Assembly: GCF_001422365.1 (NCBI RefSeq)
Contig: NZ_LMMT01000039.1
Location: 308,138-372,137, forward strand
DNA: 64,000 nucleotides
Direction of reading: 5' to 3'
Source of the DNA: Pseudorhodoferax sp. Leaf265
Lineage (GTDB): Bacteria > Pseudomonadota > Gammaproteobacteria > Burkholderiales > Burkholderiaceae_C
Every line of letters starts with the position of its first letter. Positions within the stretch are counted from its first letter, which is position 1. The position numbers were made by a program, and so were the translations under genes. Of the stretch, positions 17,475 to 26,414 are shown one piece after another. Under the pieces are notes generated by a model, which had not been told where the DNA came from, made no database searches, and saw only the letters and a program-made list of their open reading frames with translations.

Positions 17475-20444
17475 TCAGAACGGCAGCTGCATGCTGCCCA
17501 GGTCGCGGCGGGTCTCGACCAGGATCAGCGGCTCGTCGGAGATCTGGACCACGGGCGGGCGCTCACGCGGCACATGCACGGGTTTGGGCTCGGCGGCGAT
17601 GGCGGCTTGCACGGCAGCGCTCTTGGCGGTGTCGGTGGAGATCCACTGCAGGCCGGAGCCAAGCGCGATCTGCTCCAGTTCGCCGACCGGCAGCGTGAAG
17701 GCCGGCACCTGGGGCAGGACGGCCGCGGCGGGTGCCGCGGCGACGGGAGCCGGTGCGGGCAAGGGTGCCGGTGCCGGTGCCGGTGCGGCCACCACGGGTG
17801 GAGCCACCGCCGCTTGCACAGGTTCCGATGCGGCCGCGGCTTGCGGCGCGACGGGCGTGGCGGGTGCCGCGTCGGCGGCCTCGCCATCGGCTTGGTCGGC
17901 CGGGCGCGGACCGCGCTCGCCACCACGCTCGCGGCGGTCGCGGCCGTAGCGGTCGCGCGACCGCTTCTCGCGGCGCGGCGCTTCTTCTGCATCGGCACGC
18001 GGGGCGGCTTCATCGGCGTCAGCGGACGGGGCTTCGGCGGTGCCTTCGGCCTGTGGTGCGGCTTCCGGCGCCTGCGGTGCCGAGAAGTAGGACGCGCGAT
18101 CGGCGCGCTCCGCACGGGCTGGGGCATCGTTTACCGCCTCTTCGCCGGTGTTGCCGGTGACTTCGGCATCGCCGCCCATGCGTTCCTCGCGCTCGCCACG
18201 GCCCCGGCCGCGGCCCCGGCCGCCTTCGCGTGGCTCGCGCGGCTCACGGGGTTCACGCGGCTCGCGTGCTTCGCCGCGCTCGCTGCGCTCGGCATTGCGC
18301 GGCGGGCGCTGGCGCTCGGCCGGGGCTTGGTCTGCGCCTGCTTCGCCGTTCAGCGGCAGCGCAGCCTGCCCTTCGTTGCGGGCGTCGGCATCGGCGCGCT
18401 GGCGTCCGCCCTGGCGTTCACCGCGGCCACGGCCGCGGGCCTCGGCGCCTTCGCCGCGGACCTCGTCGGCGCGCGGTGCGCGGGGTTCACGTGGCTCGCG
18501 GGCCTCGCGCGGTTCACGGCCTTCGCGGCCTTCGCGCGGCTCGCGCCCTTCGCGGCCTTCGCGGCCTTCGCCGTTGCGGCCACGGTTGCCACGGCCGCCA
18601 CGGCCCTGGCCTTCGCCGCGTGGACCACGGCCTTCCGCCTTGGGCGCAGCCGCGGGTGCGGGCGCAGCCACGGGCGCGGGCGCCACGGGCGCCGGCGCGG
18701 GGGCCGGACGGGCGCCGAACAGGCTCTTGATGAAGCCGAGGAAGCCCTTTTCCTCGTGCACGGGCGGCACGTAGGCGGCGGGTGCCGGCGCAGGTGCCGG
18801 GGCGGGTGCCTCGACGGGCTTGGCCACGGGTTGCGGGGCCGGTGCGTCGGGCAGCACGCCTTTGATCAACGGGGTCTGCTTGTTGGTGGGTTCCTGCGAG
18901 CGGCGCGTGACGCCGGTGCGGTCCTCGACCTCTTCGGCGAGCTTGTAGCTGGCCTGCATCTGGTCCAGGCGCGGATCGTCGTGCTTGAGCCGCTCCATGC
19001 GGTAGTTCGGCGTTTCCAGCGTCTTGTTGGGCACCATCAGCACGCTGATGCGCTGGCGCAGTTCGATCTTGGCGATCTCGGCACGCTTCTCGTTGAGCAG
19101 GAACGAGGCGACCTCGACCGGCACCTGGCACAGCACCGAGGCCGTGTTGTCCTTCTGCGACTCCTCCTGGATGATGCGCAGGATCTGCAGCGCCGAGCTC
19201 TCGGTGTCACGGATGTGGCCGGAGCCGCCGCAGCGCGGGCAGGGAATGGAGGCGCCTTCGGACAGGGCCGGGCGCAGGCGCTGGCGGCTCATCTCCATGA
19301 GGCCGAACTTGCTGATCGTGCCGAACTGCACGCGGGCGCGGTCCTGGCGCAGCGAATCGCGCAGGCGGTTCTCGACGTCGCGGCGGTTCTTGGACTCCTC
19401 CATGTCGATGAAGTCGATCACGATCAGGCCGCCCAGGTCGCGCAGGCGCATCTGGCGCGCCACTTCTTCGGCGGCCTCCAGGTTGGTGCGGGTCGCGGTT
19501 TCCTCGATGTCGCCGCCGCGGATGGAGCGGGCCGAGTTCACGTCGACGGAGACCAGCGCCTCGGTGTGGTCGATCACGATGGCACCGCCGGAGGGCAGGG
19601 TCACGGTGCGCGCGTAGGCCGATTCGATCTGGTGCTCGATCTGGAAGCGGCTGAACAGCGGGGCGTCGTCACGGTAGCGCTTCACGCGCGGTGCGTGCTC
19701 GGGCATCACGTGCGCCATGAACTGCTGGGCCTGCTCGTACACGTCGTCGGTGTCGATCAGGATGTCGCCGATGTCGTGGTTGAAGTAGTCGCGCAGTGCG
19801 CGCACCACCAGGTTGGATTCCTGGTAGATCAGTTCGGGCTTGCGCAGGCTCTTGGCGGCTTCGTCGATGGCCTTCCAGAGCTTGAGCAGGTAGTTCAGGT
19901 CCCACTGCAGTTCGGGGGCGCTGCGGCCGATGCCGGCGGTGCGCGCGATGATGCTCGAGCCCTTGGGGTACTCGAGCTGGTCCATGGCTTCCTTGAGCTC
20001 GGCCCGGTCGTCGCCCTCGATGCGGCGCGAGACGCCGCCGCCGCGCGGGTTGTTGGGCATCAGCACCACGTAGCGGCCGGCCAGCGAGATGAAGGTGGTC
20101 AGGGCCGCGCCCTTGTTGCCGCGCTCTTCCTTCTCGACCTGCACGACCAGTTCCTGGCCTTCGCGGATCACATCGTTGATGCGCGCCTGGCTGACCGAGA
20201 CGCCTTCTGCGAAGTACTGGCGGGAGATTTCCTTGAACGGCAGGAAGCCGTGGCGGTCTTCGCCGTAGTCGACGAAGCAGGCTTCGAGCGAAGGCTCGAC
20301 CCGTGTGACCACGGCCTTGTAGATGTTGCCCTTGCGCTGCTCGCGCCCTTCGATCTCGATTTCGTAATCGAGCAGTTTTTGCCCGTCAACGATGGCCAGG
20401 CGGCGCTCTTCGGCCTGCGTGGCATTGATCAGCATCCGTTTCAT
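17475..20444 (-). CDS. rne: Ribonuclease E
   Basis: The main endonuclease of RNA decay and rRNA/tRNA maturation, and scaffold of the degradosome. Length is 989 aa. The N-terminal half holds an S1 domain (about 38-118, with [20 protein letters not shown]), the 5'-sensor, the DNase I-like catalytic core ([10 protein letters not shown] and [11 protein letters not shown] carry the two metal aspartates) and the Zn-link CPRCGGSGH. The C-terminal half is disordered: Pro/Ala runs and two blocks of Arg-Glu-Gly/Pro repeats (about 18482-18573 and 18228-18275). A Phe/Leu-rich segment [12 protein letters not shown] may be the membrane-anchoring helix. ATG at 20444 has an AGAGGA ribosome site. A leader of up to about 550 bases precedes it. 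Confidence 0.95.
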   Translation of the reverse strand: MKRMLINATQAEERRLAIVDGQKLLDYEIEIEGREQRKGNIYKAVVTRVEPSLEACFVDYGEDRHGFLPFKEISRQYFAEGVSVSQARINDVIREGQELVVQVEKEERGNKGAALTTFISLAGRYVVLMPNNPRGGGVSRRIEGDDRAELKEAMDQLEYPKGSSIIARTAGIGRSAPELQWDLNYLLKLWKAIDEAAKSLRKPELIYQESNLVVRALRDYFNHDIGDILIDTDDVYEQAQQFMAHVMPEHAPRVKRYRDDAPLFSRFQIEHQIESAYARTVTLPSGGAIVIDHTEALVSVDVNSARSIRGGDIEETATRTNLEAAEEVARQMRLRDLGGLIVIDFIDMEESKNRRDVENRLRDSLRQDRARVQFGTISKFGLMEMSRQRLRPALSEGASIPCPRCGGSGHIRDTESSALQILRIIQEESQKDNTASVLCQVPVEVASFLLNEKRAEIAKIELRQRISVLMVPNKTLETPNYRMERLKHDDPRLDQMQASYKLAEEVEDRTGVTRRSQEPTNKQTPLIKGVLPDAPAPQPVAKPVEAPAPAPAPAPAAYVPPVHEEKGFLGFIKSLFGARPAPAPAPVAPAPVAAPAPAAAPKAEGRGPRGEGQGRGGRGNRGRNGEGREGREGREPREGREGREPREAREPREPRAPRADEVRGEGAEARGRGRGERQGGRQRADADARNEGQAALPLNGEAGADQAPAERQRPPRNAERSERGEAREPREPREPREPREGGRGRGRGRGEREERMGGDAEVTGNTGEEAVNDAPARAERADRASYFSAPQAPEAAPQAEGTAEAPSADADEAAPRADAEEAPRREKRSRDRYGRDRRERGGERGPRPADQADGEAADAAPATPVAPQAAAASEPVQAAVAPPVVAAPAPAPAPLPAPAPVAAAPAAAVLPQVPAFTLPVGELEQIALGSGLQWISTDTAKSAAVQAAIAAEPKPVHVPRERPPVVQISDEPLILVETRRDLGSMQLPF
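18228..18573 (-). repeat. Arg-Glu-Gly/Pro codon repeats inside rne
   Basis: Two runs of short degenerate in-frame repeats encode [17 protein letters not shown] (about 18482-18573) and [16 protein letters not shown] (about 18228-18275). They give RNase E a strongly charged, disordered RNA-binding-like arm. The repeated 6-9 bp words make slippage and length change between strains likely. They are coding, not a CRISPR array. Confidence 0.8.
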
Positions 20445-20996
20445 GGGTAGCGTCCTCTGGGCTCCAGCGGAGCCCGGTGTGTCGTCAAAACGTCGTGGTC
20501 CCGTGGGAACCTGTTTGATGCCTGAACGAACGCGCTTGAAACGAAGGGAATTGCCGGAGAGCCGTCATTCACGAGCCATCGGGCTCGCGCAATGGGGCAT
20601 GGGCGCGTGGATGGAGCAAGGGTTGTGCAGGGCCTGTCCGGGCCGCGTGTGCGGCGGTCGGCCAGGCGTGCCGGGGTGGTGCGTGGCTTGCGCGCAAACC
20701 CGGCCAGGCGGGCGCGCGCCCGGGCTGGCAGGTTCGGGAAGGGGGCCTCCACACCATGTTCTTGCTTTGATCCGCCAGCCTGGCTGCGCTGCCATGGGCA
20801 GCCCGGCCAGGCCGGTTTGGGGTATTCCGTATCAGGGTTTCAATTGCGTCAGCCCGCCTCACAAGCCACCGGCTGCCACCTGAGGCCGCGCGGGCCGGGG
20901 GTCTGCTGCCGACGCCTGCAAGTGGCATCGCCTCCCAGTGTCTTCGGGGTCGTGCTCTAAACTCGTGGTTTATCAAGCACTTAGGCCGAGACGCTG
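20445..20996. promoter_or_regulatory. rne leader and rne / rluC divergent gap (552 bp)
   Basis: No convincing gene lies here; short open frames lack ribosome sites and family features. On the rne side, a stem-loop at 20780-20810 pairs CTGGC with GCCAG and GCTGCC with GGCAGC around an ATG loop, about 340 bases before the rne start. In E. coli the rne mRNA has a long structured leader through which RNase E limits its own synthesis, so a similar role is inferred. An AT-richer patch at 20821-20850 (TATTCCGTATCAGGG) may hold the rne promoter. Near rluC, CTAAAC at 20957 is a weak -10 candidate. Confidence 0.45.
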
Positions 20997-22013
20997 GTGA
21001 AAAATATTATAGGTGCAGCGCAGGGGCCGTCAGCGCCGGCTGCACAGTTCGTTGAAATCGGCCCCGATGCCGAGGGCCAGCGCCTGGACAACTACCTGCT
21101 GCGCGTGCTCAAGGGCGTGCCCAAGACCCATGTCTACCGCATCATCCGCAGCGGCGAGGTGCGCGTGAACAAGGGCCGCGCCGAGGCCGCCACGCGGCTG
21201 GCACTGGGCGACAGCGTGCGCTTGCCTCCTTTGCGCCTGTCCGAGCGCGCCGAGGAAAAGGCCGATGCCATGGCACGCAGCACGCCGGCCCGCAGCTTTC
21301 CGGTGCTGTACGAGGACGAGGCCTTCCTGGCCATAGACAAGCCGGCCGGCGTGGCCGTGCACGGCGGCAGCGGTGTGGATTTCGGCGTGATCGAGCAGCT
21401 GCGCATGGCCCGGCCCGGCGCACCCATGCTGGAACTCGTGCACCGGCTGGACCGCGAGACTTCGGGCGTGCTGCTGGTGGCCAAGAAGCGCAGCGCGCTC
21501 CGGCAGCTGCAAGACCAGTTCCGCGAGCGAGAAACCGGCAAGACCTACCTCGCGCTGGCGCTGGGCCAGTGGCCGGCCAGGCGCAAGGTGCTGGACAAGC
21601 CGCTGGTGCGCTACCTGTTGCCTGGCAAGCCCGGCACCGAGGGCGAGCGCCGTGTGCGCATCGCGGCCGCTGACGATCCGCAGGGCATGCGGTCCATCAC
21701 GCTGGTGCGGGTGGCCGAGACCTTTGCCGACTACAGCCTGCTGGAAGTGACCATCAAGACCGGCCGCACGCACCAGATCCGCGTGCACCTGGCCAGCGAG
21801 GGCCATGCAATCGCGGGCGACGACAAGTACGGCGATTTCGCACTGAACAAGGCGCTGGTCCGCCAGGGGCTGTCGCGCATGTTCCTGCACGCCTGGCGGC
21901 TGCGGCTCACGCACCCAGCCAGTGGCGAGACGGTGCAGCTGGAGGCGGCATTGCCGCCGGAGCTGACCGGTTTCCTGGCTGCCTGCCGGCCTGTTGTCAC
22001 GGTCCAGGGGTGA
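20997..22013 (+). CDS. rluC: 23S rRNA pseudouridine synthase RluC
   Basis: Converts uridines of 23S rRNA (955, 2504 and 2580 in E. coli) to pseudouridine. The 338-aa protein has an N-terminal S4 RNA-binding domain (about 30-90, RLDNYLLRVLKGVPKTHVYR) and the RluA-type catalytic domain with the aspartate motif VHRLDRETSGVLL and the later KTGRTHQIRVHLA. The start is GTG at 20997, in an AT-rich context. Divergence from rne is conserved in proteobacteria, as in E. coli. A HAD phosphatase follows after ten bases. Confidence 0.95.
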   Translation: MKNIIGAAQGPSAPAAQFVEIGPDAEGQRLDNYLLRVLKGVPKTHVYRIIRSGEVRVNKGRAEAATRLALGDSVRLPPLRLSERAEEKADAMARSTPARSFPVLYEDEAFLAIDKPAGVAVHGGSGVDFGVIEQLRMARPGAPMLELVHRLDRETSGVLLVAKKRSALRQLQDQFRERETGKTYLALALGQWPARRKVLDKPLVRYLLPGKPGTEGERRVRIAAADDPQGMRSITLVRVAETFADYSLLEVTIKTGRTHQIRVHLASEGHAIAGDDKYGDFALNKALVRQGLSRMFLHAWRLRLTHPASGETVQLEAALPPELTGFLAACRPVVTVQG

Positions 22014-22023
22014 CAATCGCCGC

Positions 22024-22683
22024 ATGCAAGCCAGACGCTTTGACCTGATCGCCTTCGACTGGGACGGCACGCTGTTCGACTCGACGGCCATCATCACGCG
22101 CTGCATCCAGGAGGCAGTGCGCGATGTCGGCGGCACCGTGCCCACGGACACCGCAGCTTCCTTCGTGATCGGCATGGCGCTGCCGCAGGCGCTTGCCCAT
22201 GCCGCACCGGACGTTCCGCGCGAGCGCTACCCCGAACTGGCAGCGCGCTACCGCGTGCACTACATGCAGCACCAGAACGACATCGTGCTGTTCGACGGCG
22301 TGCTGGAGCTGCTGCGCGCGCTCAAGCAGCAGCAGATCCTGTTGACCGTGGCCACCGGCAAGTCGCGCCGCGGCCTGGACGAGGCCCTGCGCGTGGTGGA
22401 GTTGCAAGGCCTGTTCGACGGTTCGCGCACGGCCGACGAGACCGCCGGCAAGCCGCATCCGCGCATGTTGCACGAACTCATGCGCGAATTCGACGTGGCG
22501 CCCGAGCGCACTCTCATGGTCGGCGACACCACGCACGACCTGCAGATGGCGCTGAACGCCGGCTGCTCCAGCGTGGGCGTGGGCTATGGTGCGCATCCCC
22601 ACGGCGAATTCGCCGCGCTGCAGCCGCTGTTCGTGGCCCATTCGGTCCGCGAATTGCACGACTGGCTGCTGGTGCCGGCCTGA
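22024..22683 (+). CDS. HAD-superfamily phosphatase (phosphoglycolate phosphatase-like)
   Basis: A 219-aa haloacid dehalogenase-type hydrolase. Motif I is D12-W-D14-GTLFDS, motif II is VATGKSRRG (T/S position), and motif III/IV are GKPHP and MVGDTTHDLQMA. The helical cap between residues 20 and 85 fits subclass I phosphatases such as Gph. It acts on a small phosphate ester, perhaps 2-phosphoglycolate; substrate specificity is not visible. It lies between rluC and a Rieske protein gene (20-base gap), an arrangement usual for this family of bacteria and for RluC neighbours more widely. Confidence 0.88.
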   Translation: MQARRFDLIAFDWDGTLFDSTAIITRCIQEAVRDVGGTVPTDTAASFVIGMALPQALAHAAPDVPRERYPELAARYRVHYMQHQNDIVLFDGVLELLRALKQQQILLTVATGKSRRGLDEALRVVELQGLFDGSRTADETAGKPHPRMLHELMREFDVAPERTLMVGDTTHDLQMALNAGCSSVGVGYGAHPHGEFAALQPLFVAHSVRELHDWLLVPA

Positions 22684-22703
22684 AGCTTGCAAGCAGCGCC
22701 GCC

Positions 22704-23066
22704 ATGGACCGCGTCGCCCTGTGCAATTCCCGTGACCTCGCCGAGGGCGGCGAGGCCGTGCCCTTCGATGTGCTCTACCAGGGCCAGACCTGCCGCGCAT
22801 TCGCCGTGCGCTGGCGCGGCCAGGCCCACGCCTACCTGAACCGCTGCACGCACGTGGCCATGGAGATGGATTACCAGCCCAACCGCGTCTTCGACGACAG
22901 CGGCGAGTGGCTGTTGTGCGCCACCCACGGCGCCGCCTACCGGCCCGATTCCGGGGCCTGCGGCGGCGGCCCATGCCGCGGTGGTCTGGTCAAGATTGCG
23001 CTGTCCGAGTCGGACGGCGTCGTGCATTGGCATACTCAGCCCCAATTGCAACCCGTTTTCTTTTAG
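22704..23066 (+). CDS. Rieske [2Fe-2S] domain protein
   Basis: A small cytosolic electron-transfer-type protein of 120 aa. The cluster ligands are C48-T-H50 (NRCTHVAME) and C72-x2-H75 (LLCATHGAAYR). The second motif is followed by RPDSGACGGGPCRGGL, in which the usual C-P-x-HG spacing is replaced by extra cysteines. The size fits a stand-alone Rieske ferredoxin-like protein, but no partner oxygenase is nearby. It lies between the HAD phosphatase and the sppA-like gene, 13 bases before the latter, so it is probably co-transcribed. Physiological role unknown. Confidence 0.87.
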   Translation: MDRVALCNSRDLAEGGEAVPFDVLYQGQTCRAFAVRWRGQAHAYLNRCTHVAMEMDYQPNRVFDDSGEWLLCATHGAAYRPDSGACGGGPCRGGLVKIALSESDGVVHWHTQPQLQPVFF

Positions 23067-23079
23067 TAGCCTTAACGCC

Positions 23080-24042
23080 ATGAGTGACCCGCACCCCGCC
23101 GGCTCCCCCCCGTCCGATCCGCAATGGGAGCGCAGCCTGCTGGAGCGGCTGGCCTTTGCATCGCTGAAAGAGCAGCGCGCTGCCCGCCGCTGGAAGATCT
23201 TCACGCGGCTGGCCTGGCTGGGCTTCTTCATCGCGCTGGCCTGGCTGTTGCTGCTGCGGGCCGCGCCGACGACCGACACTTCGTCCACGCACACCGCCGT
23301 GGTCGAGATCAAGGGCGAGATCGCCTCCGGTGCCGATGCCAGCGCCGAATCCATCGTGGCTGCCATGCGCAGCGCCTTCGAGGACCAAGGTGCCCAGGCC
23401 GTCGTGCTGCTGTGCAATTCGCCCGGCGGCAGCCCGGTGCAGGCCGGCATGGTCAACGACGAGATCCTGCGGCTCAAGGCCAAGCACAATAAGCCGGTTT
23501 ACGCCGTCGTGGAGGAGGCCTGTGCCTCGGCCGCCTATTACATCGCCGTGGGCGCCGACAAGATCTTCGTCGACAAGGCCAGCATCGTCGGCAGCATCGG
23601 CGTGCTGATGGACGGCTTCGGCTTCACCGGCCTCATGGACAAGCTGGGTGTGGAGCGCCGCTTGCTGACGGCGGGTGCCAACAAGGGCTTCCTCGACCCG
23701 TTCAGCCCCATGAGCGAACACCAGCGCACGCTGGCCCAGAACATGCTGGACACCATCCACCAGCAGTTCATCGGCGTGGTCAAGAAGGGCCGCGGCGACC
23801 GGCTCAAGGAAACGCCCGAGACCTTCAGCGGCCTGTTCTGGAGCGGCGAGCAGGCGGTGCAGATGGGTCTGGCGGACCAATTGGGCAGCCTGGACTACGT
23901 CGCGCGCGACGTGATCAAGGCCGAGGAGATCGTCGATTACACGCGCCGCGAGAACGTGGCCGAGCGGCTGGCCAAGCGCTTCGGTGCGGCCATGGGCGAG
24001 GGCGCCCTGCGCGCGCTCCAGTCGGTGCCGGCGCTGCGCTGA
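23080..24042 (+). CDS. sppA: S49 family signal peptide peptidase (SppA type)
   Basis: A membrane-bound serine protease (320 aa) that degrades leftover signal peptides. A cytoplasmic N-tail with basic RAARRWK precedes one membrane segment at about 42-60. The catalytic dyad is predicted as S150 (CASAAYYIA) and K202 (GANKGFLDPF), the same 52-residue spacing as S147/K199 of Bacillus SppA; the nucleotide-fold motif is LLCNSPGGSPVQAG. It is the short, single-domain form. The usual ASGGYY motif here reads ASAAYY. It converges with the methylase gene, with six bases between stops. Confidence 0.9.
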   Translation: MSDPHPAGSPPSDPQWERSLLERLAFASLKEQRAARRWKIFTRLAWLGFFIALAWLLLLRAAPTTDTSSTHTAVVEIKGEIASGADASAESIVAAMRSAFEDQGAQAVVLLCNSPGGSPVQAGMVNDEILRLKAKHNKPVYAVVEEACASAAYYIAVGADKIFVDKASIVGSIGVLMDGFGFTGLMDKLGVERRLLTAGANKGFLDPFSPMSEHQRTLAQNMLDTIHQQFIGVVKKGRGDRLKETPETFSGLFWSGEQAVQMGLADQLGSLDYVARDVIKAEEIVDYTRRENVAERLAKRFGAAMGEGALRALQSVPALR

Positions 24043-24048
24043 GCGCTT

Positions 24049-24801
24049 TCAGCGCCCGATCGCAAAGACCGCCGGCGCGTTGGGCAGGGGCTCGGCGTGT
24101 TGGCGCCAGGCCTTCACGGTCTGGCTCAGGATGCTGGCCTTGTCCAGCGTCAGGCCGGTGGCAATCGCCAGCCGCGTGTTGTGCTGCAGCGTCTGCACGA
24201 GTGCGCGGCGCAGGGTCTCCGTGCGGTAAGGTGTTTCGATGCACAGCTGGGTCTGGCCGGTCTTGAGCGCAAGGGCTTCGAGCTGGCGCACGCGCTCGGT
24301 GCGGGCCTCGGCATCCTGCGGCAGGTAGCCGACGAAGGCGAAGCTCTGCCCGTTGAGGCCGCTCGCGGCCAGCGCCAACAGCAGCGCGCTGGGTCCGACC
24401 AGCGGCACGACCGCCACGCCCAGGGCATGGGCAGCACGCACCACCGAGCTGCCCGGATCGGCCACCGCGGGCATGCCGGCTTCGCTGACGAGGCCGATGT
24501 CGTGGCCCTGCAGCGCAGCCGCCAGCAGTGGCGTCGCGTCGAAGCCGGGGCCGTGGTCGCCCTTCTTGTGCACTTCGCGCGGCAACTCCGTCATCGTTTG
24601 CTGCTGCAGCGGCATGCTGAGCGGCACGACGCCGTCGACGCGCTTGAGGTAGGCGCGCGTGCTCTTGGCGTTCTCGCAGATCCAGTGCGACAGGCGCGCC
24701 GCCACCTGCAGCGTGCCCAGCGGCACCGCGTCCTGTAGCGGGGCTTGCTCGGCGCAGCCGAAGTCCAGCGGTGCTGGCACCAGGTACAGGCGGCCGGTCA
24801 C
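24049..24801 (-). CDS. SAM-dependent methyltransferase, RsmI/tetrapyrrole-methylase family
   Basis: A 250-aa protein with the tetrapyrrole methylase fold: the glycine motif GLVSEAGMPAVADPGS and the later ALAASGLNGQSFAFVGYLP match RsmI (16S rRNA 2'-O-methyltransferase of C1402). The N-terminus is unlike classic RsmI, with LVPAPLDFGCAEQAPLQD, so this is the second, shorter RsmI-like protein found in Burkholderiales rather than rsmI itself; its target is unknown. The GTG start at 24801 overlaps the maf TGA (GTGA), so the two are translationally coupled. Confidence 0.8.
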   Translation of the reverse strand: MTGRLYLVPAPLDFGCAEQAPLQDAVPLGTLQVAARLSHWICENAKSTRAYLKRVDGVVPLSMPLQQQTMTELPREVHKKGDHGPGFDATPLLAAALQGHDIGLVSEAGMPAVADPGSSVVRAAHALGVAVVPLVGPSALLLALAASGLNGQSFAFVGYLPQDAEARTERVRQLEALALKTGQTQLCIETPYRTETLRRALVQTLQHNTRLAIATGLTLDKASILSQTVKAWRQHAEPLPNAPAVFAIGR

Positions 24802-25376
24802 AACAGTTTCACGCCGGCGGCCCGCAGCATGCGGCTGGTCTGGATCAGCGGCAGGCCGATCAGGGCGGTCGGGTCGTCGCTCGTGATGGCGTCCAGCAGC
24901 ACGATGCCCAGGCCTTCGCTCTTGGCGCTGCCGGCGCAGTCGTAGGGCTGCTCGGCCTGCAGGTAGGCCTCGATCTCGGCGTCGTCCAGGTTGCGAAAGC
25001 GCACCTGCACGGGCACCAGGGCGGTCTGTGCGAAGCCTTGCGCGGCGTGCACGACCGACAGCGCGGTCTGGAACACCACGGTCTGGCCACGCATGGCGCG
25101 CAGTTGGGTGGTGGCGCGCGCATGGTCGCCGGGCTTGCCGAGCGGCTGGCCGTGCAGGTCGGCGACCTGGTCGGAGCCGATCACCACGGCGTCCGGATGT
25201 TGGGTGGCGACGGCCTGGGCCTTGGCCAGGGCCAGGCGGCGGGCGAGGTCGGCCGGCGCTTCGCCGGCGAGCGGGGTTTCGTCGACCTCGGGCGCCACCA
25301 CGTCGAAGGCGATGCGCAAACGTGTCAGCAGTTCGCGGCGGTAACGCGAGGTCGATCCCAGGATGAGGCGTGGCAT
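24798..25376 (-). CDS. Maf-like nucleotide pyrophosphatase
   Basis: A 192-aa member of the Maf/YhdE/YceF family, which hydrolyses non-canonical or methylated nucleoside triphosphates as house-cleaning enzymes. Signatures are LILGSTSRYRRELL at the start, the PEVDE motif, the catalytic aspartate region VVIGSDQVA, and the KSEGLGI segment. Position next to yceD, rpmF and plsX matches the E. coli yceF locus, suggesting the m7GTP-specific YceF subgroup. It is divergent from yceD with only 26 bases between the starts. Confidence 0.9.
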   Translation of the reverse strand: MPRLILGSTSRYRRELLTRLRIAFDVVAPEVDETPLAGEAPADLARRLALAKAQAVATQHPDAVVIGSDQVADLHGQPLGKPGDHARATTQLRAMRGQTVVFQTALSVVHAAQGFAQTALVPVQVRFRNLDDAEIEAYLQAEQPYDCAGSAKSEGLGIVLLDAITSDDPTALIGLPLIQTSRMLRAAGVKLL

Positions 25377-25402
25377 GGCGCGATTCTCTTACACTGCCCC
25401 GC

Positions 25403-25960
25403 ATGACAGTCCCCAAGCAGGCACGTGGCCTGGACATCAAGGCCTTCGCCCAATCGGGTGGCGATCGCCAGCAGGAAGACCGACTCGCCGACCACCCGCG
25501 ACTTTTGGAAGAGGCCTCGGGCCGTGGCGCCGACCGGCCCGTGCGCTGGCGCGCCGTGGGCCAGATGCGCGATGCGGCGGGCGTGGCGCCGCAGATCTGG
25601 CTGCATCTCATGGCCGAAGCCGAGCTGCCGCTGACCTGCCAGCGCTGCCTGGAGCCGGTGGACGAGCCGCTGGCGGTGGACCGCTGGTTCCGCTTCGTGG
25701 CCGACGAGGCACAGGCTGCGCGCGAGGACGAGGATGCCGACGAGGATGTGCTGGTGCTGGACCCGGCCTTCGACCTGCAGGCCCTGGTCGAGGACGAGTT
25801 GCTGATGGCGCTGCCGCTGGTGCCGCGCCACGAACACTGCCCCGGCGAGGTGCGGATGGAGGTGACCGATCCCGGCTTTGCGCAGGCCCTGGCCGACAAG
25901 CCCAACCCTTTCGAGGTGTTGGCCGACTTCAAGCGAAAGCCCGGCGGGGACGCTCGCTAG
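25403..25960 (+). CDS. yceD: YceD family (DUF177) protein
   Basis: A 185-aa protein of the DUF177/YceD family, involved in 23S rRNA accumulation or ribosome assembly in bacteria and plastids. The family core is visible: LPLTCQRCLEPVDEPL (the C-x2-C pair), an acidic patch EDEDADEDVLVLDP, and LVEDELLMALPLVPRH followed by C-P. ATG at 25403 is preferred to one 33 bases upstream because the latter would overlap maf. A TACACT box at 25391 would start transcription within a few bases of the ATG, so the mRNA may be nearly leaderless. It heads the rpmF-plsX-fab gene order. Confidence 0.9.
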   Translation: MTVPKQARGLDIKAFAQSGGDRQQEDRLADHPRLLEEASGRGADRPVRWRAVGQMRDAAGVAPQIWLHLMAEAELPLTCQRCLEPVDEPLAVDRWFRFVADEAQAAREDEDADEDVLVLDPAFDLQALVEDELLMALPLVPRHEHCPGEVRMEVTDPGFAQALADKPNPFEVLADFKRKPGGDAR

Positions 25961-25970
25961 CCGAAGTGTT

Positions 25971-25998
25971 CGAAGCCGGGCTATAATGGCCGGCTTCG
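25971..25998 (+). promoter_or_regulatory. rpmF promoter with inverted repeat across the -10 box
   Basis: A consensus -10 box TATAAT at 25982-25987 is bracketed by a perfect 9-bp inverted repeat, CGAAGCCGG at 25971-25979 and CCGGCTTCG at 25990-25998. No strong -35 is seen. A start near 25994 would give rpmF a leader of about 125 bases. The repeat may be an operator that blocks the -10 box, or a hairpin at the end of yceD. Confidence 0.5.
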
Positions 25999-26119
25999 CG
26001 TGCCGCGGGCCTGATGTTGTCGGGCTCGATTTTGGCCAGATCGCTCCAGATATCTCCCTCGGTGAGAGTTTTCGGGTTGCGATCCCCGCAAACCTCTACT
26101 TTGACCCAAGGAGCCAAGC

Positions 26120-26302
26120 ATGGCAGTCCAGCAAAACAAGAAATCGCCGTCCAAGCGCGGCATGCACCGTTCGCACAACGCGCTGAACGTGCCCGGCATC
26201 GCCGTGGAACCCACCACCGGCGAAACCCACCTGCGCCACCACATCAGCCCGAACGGCTTCTACCGTGGCCGCCAGGTGCTCAAGAACAAGTCCGAAGCCT
26301 GA
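26120..26302 (+). CDS. rpmF: Ribosomal protein bL32
   Basis: The 60-aa protein of the large ribosomal subunit. It starts [20 protein letters not shown], as in most proteobacteria, and ends with [16 protein letters not shown]. The cysteine-free form is present, so it binds no zinc. A strong ribosome site AAGGAG lies 12 bases upstream. A terminator follows at 26316, so most transcripts would end before plsX. Confidence 0.97.
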   Translation: MAVQQNKKSPSKRGMHRSHNALNVPGIAVEPTTGETHLRHHISPNGFYRGRQVLKNKSEA

Positions 26303-26315
26303 TCGTTTCGCCCAC

Positions 26316-26357
26316 AAGGCCCGTGGCTGCCTCGCGTAGCCGACGGGCCTTTGTTTT
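26316..26357 (+). terminator. Terminator after rpmF
   Basis: The stem AAGGCCCG / CGGGCCTT is extended inside by GGCT / AGCC, with the run TTTGTTTT after it. It lies 14 bases after the rpmF stop and 58 before plsX, and would separate the abundant ribosomal protein message from fatty acid genes by partial read-through. Confidence 0.8.
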
Positions 26358-26414
26358 GGTGACCGTTCACTTTCATCTCGAATTCGTGCGTCCCGTGGAC
26401 GTACAGTCGCGCCC

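Noticed and set aside
18228-18573. CRISPR-like spaced repeats
   Set aside because: The repeated words are short, imperfect, in frame and lack unique spacers; they encode the RNase E arm.
17370-20450. A 1026-codon open frame on the plus strand opposite rne, rich in Gly, Arg and Ala
   Set aside because: It mirrors the RNase E gene, which has clear domains. Its composition comes from the reverse of Arg-Glu-Pro repeats.
20569-20976. A 135-codon minus-strand frame in the rne-rluC gap
   Set aside because: There is no ribosome site or recognisable motif, and overlapping frames are open on both strands; more likely rne leader.
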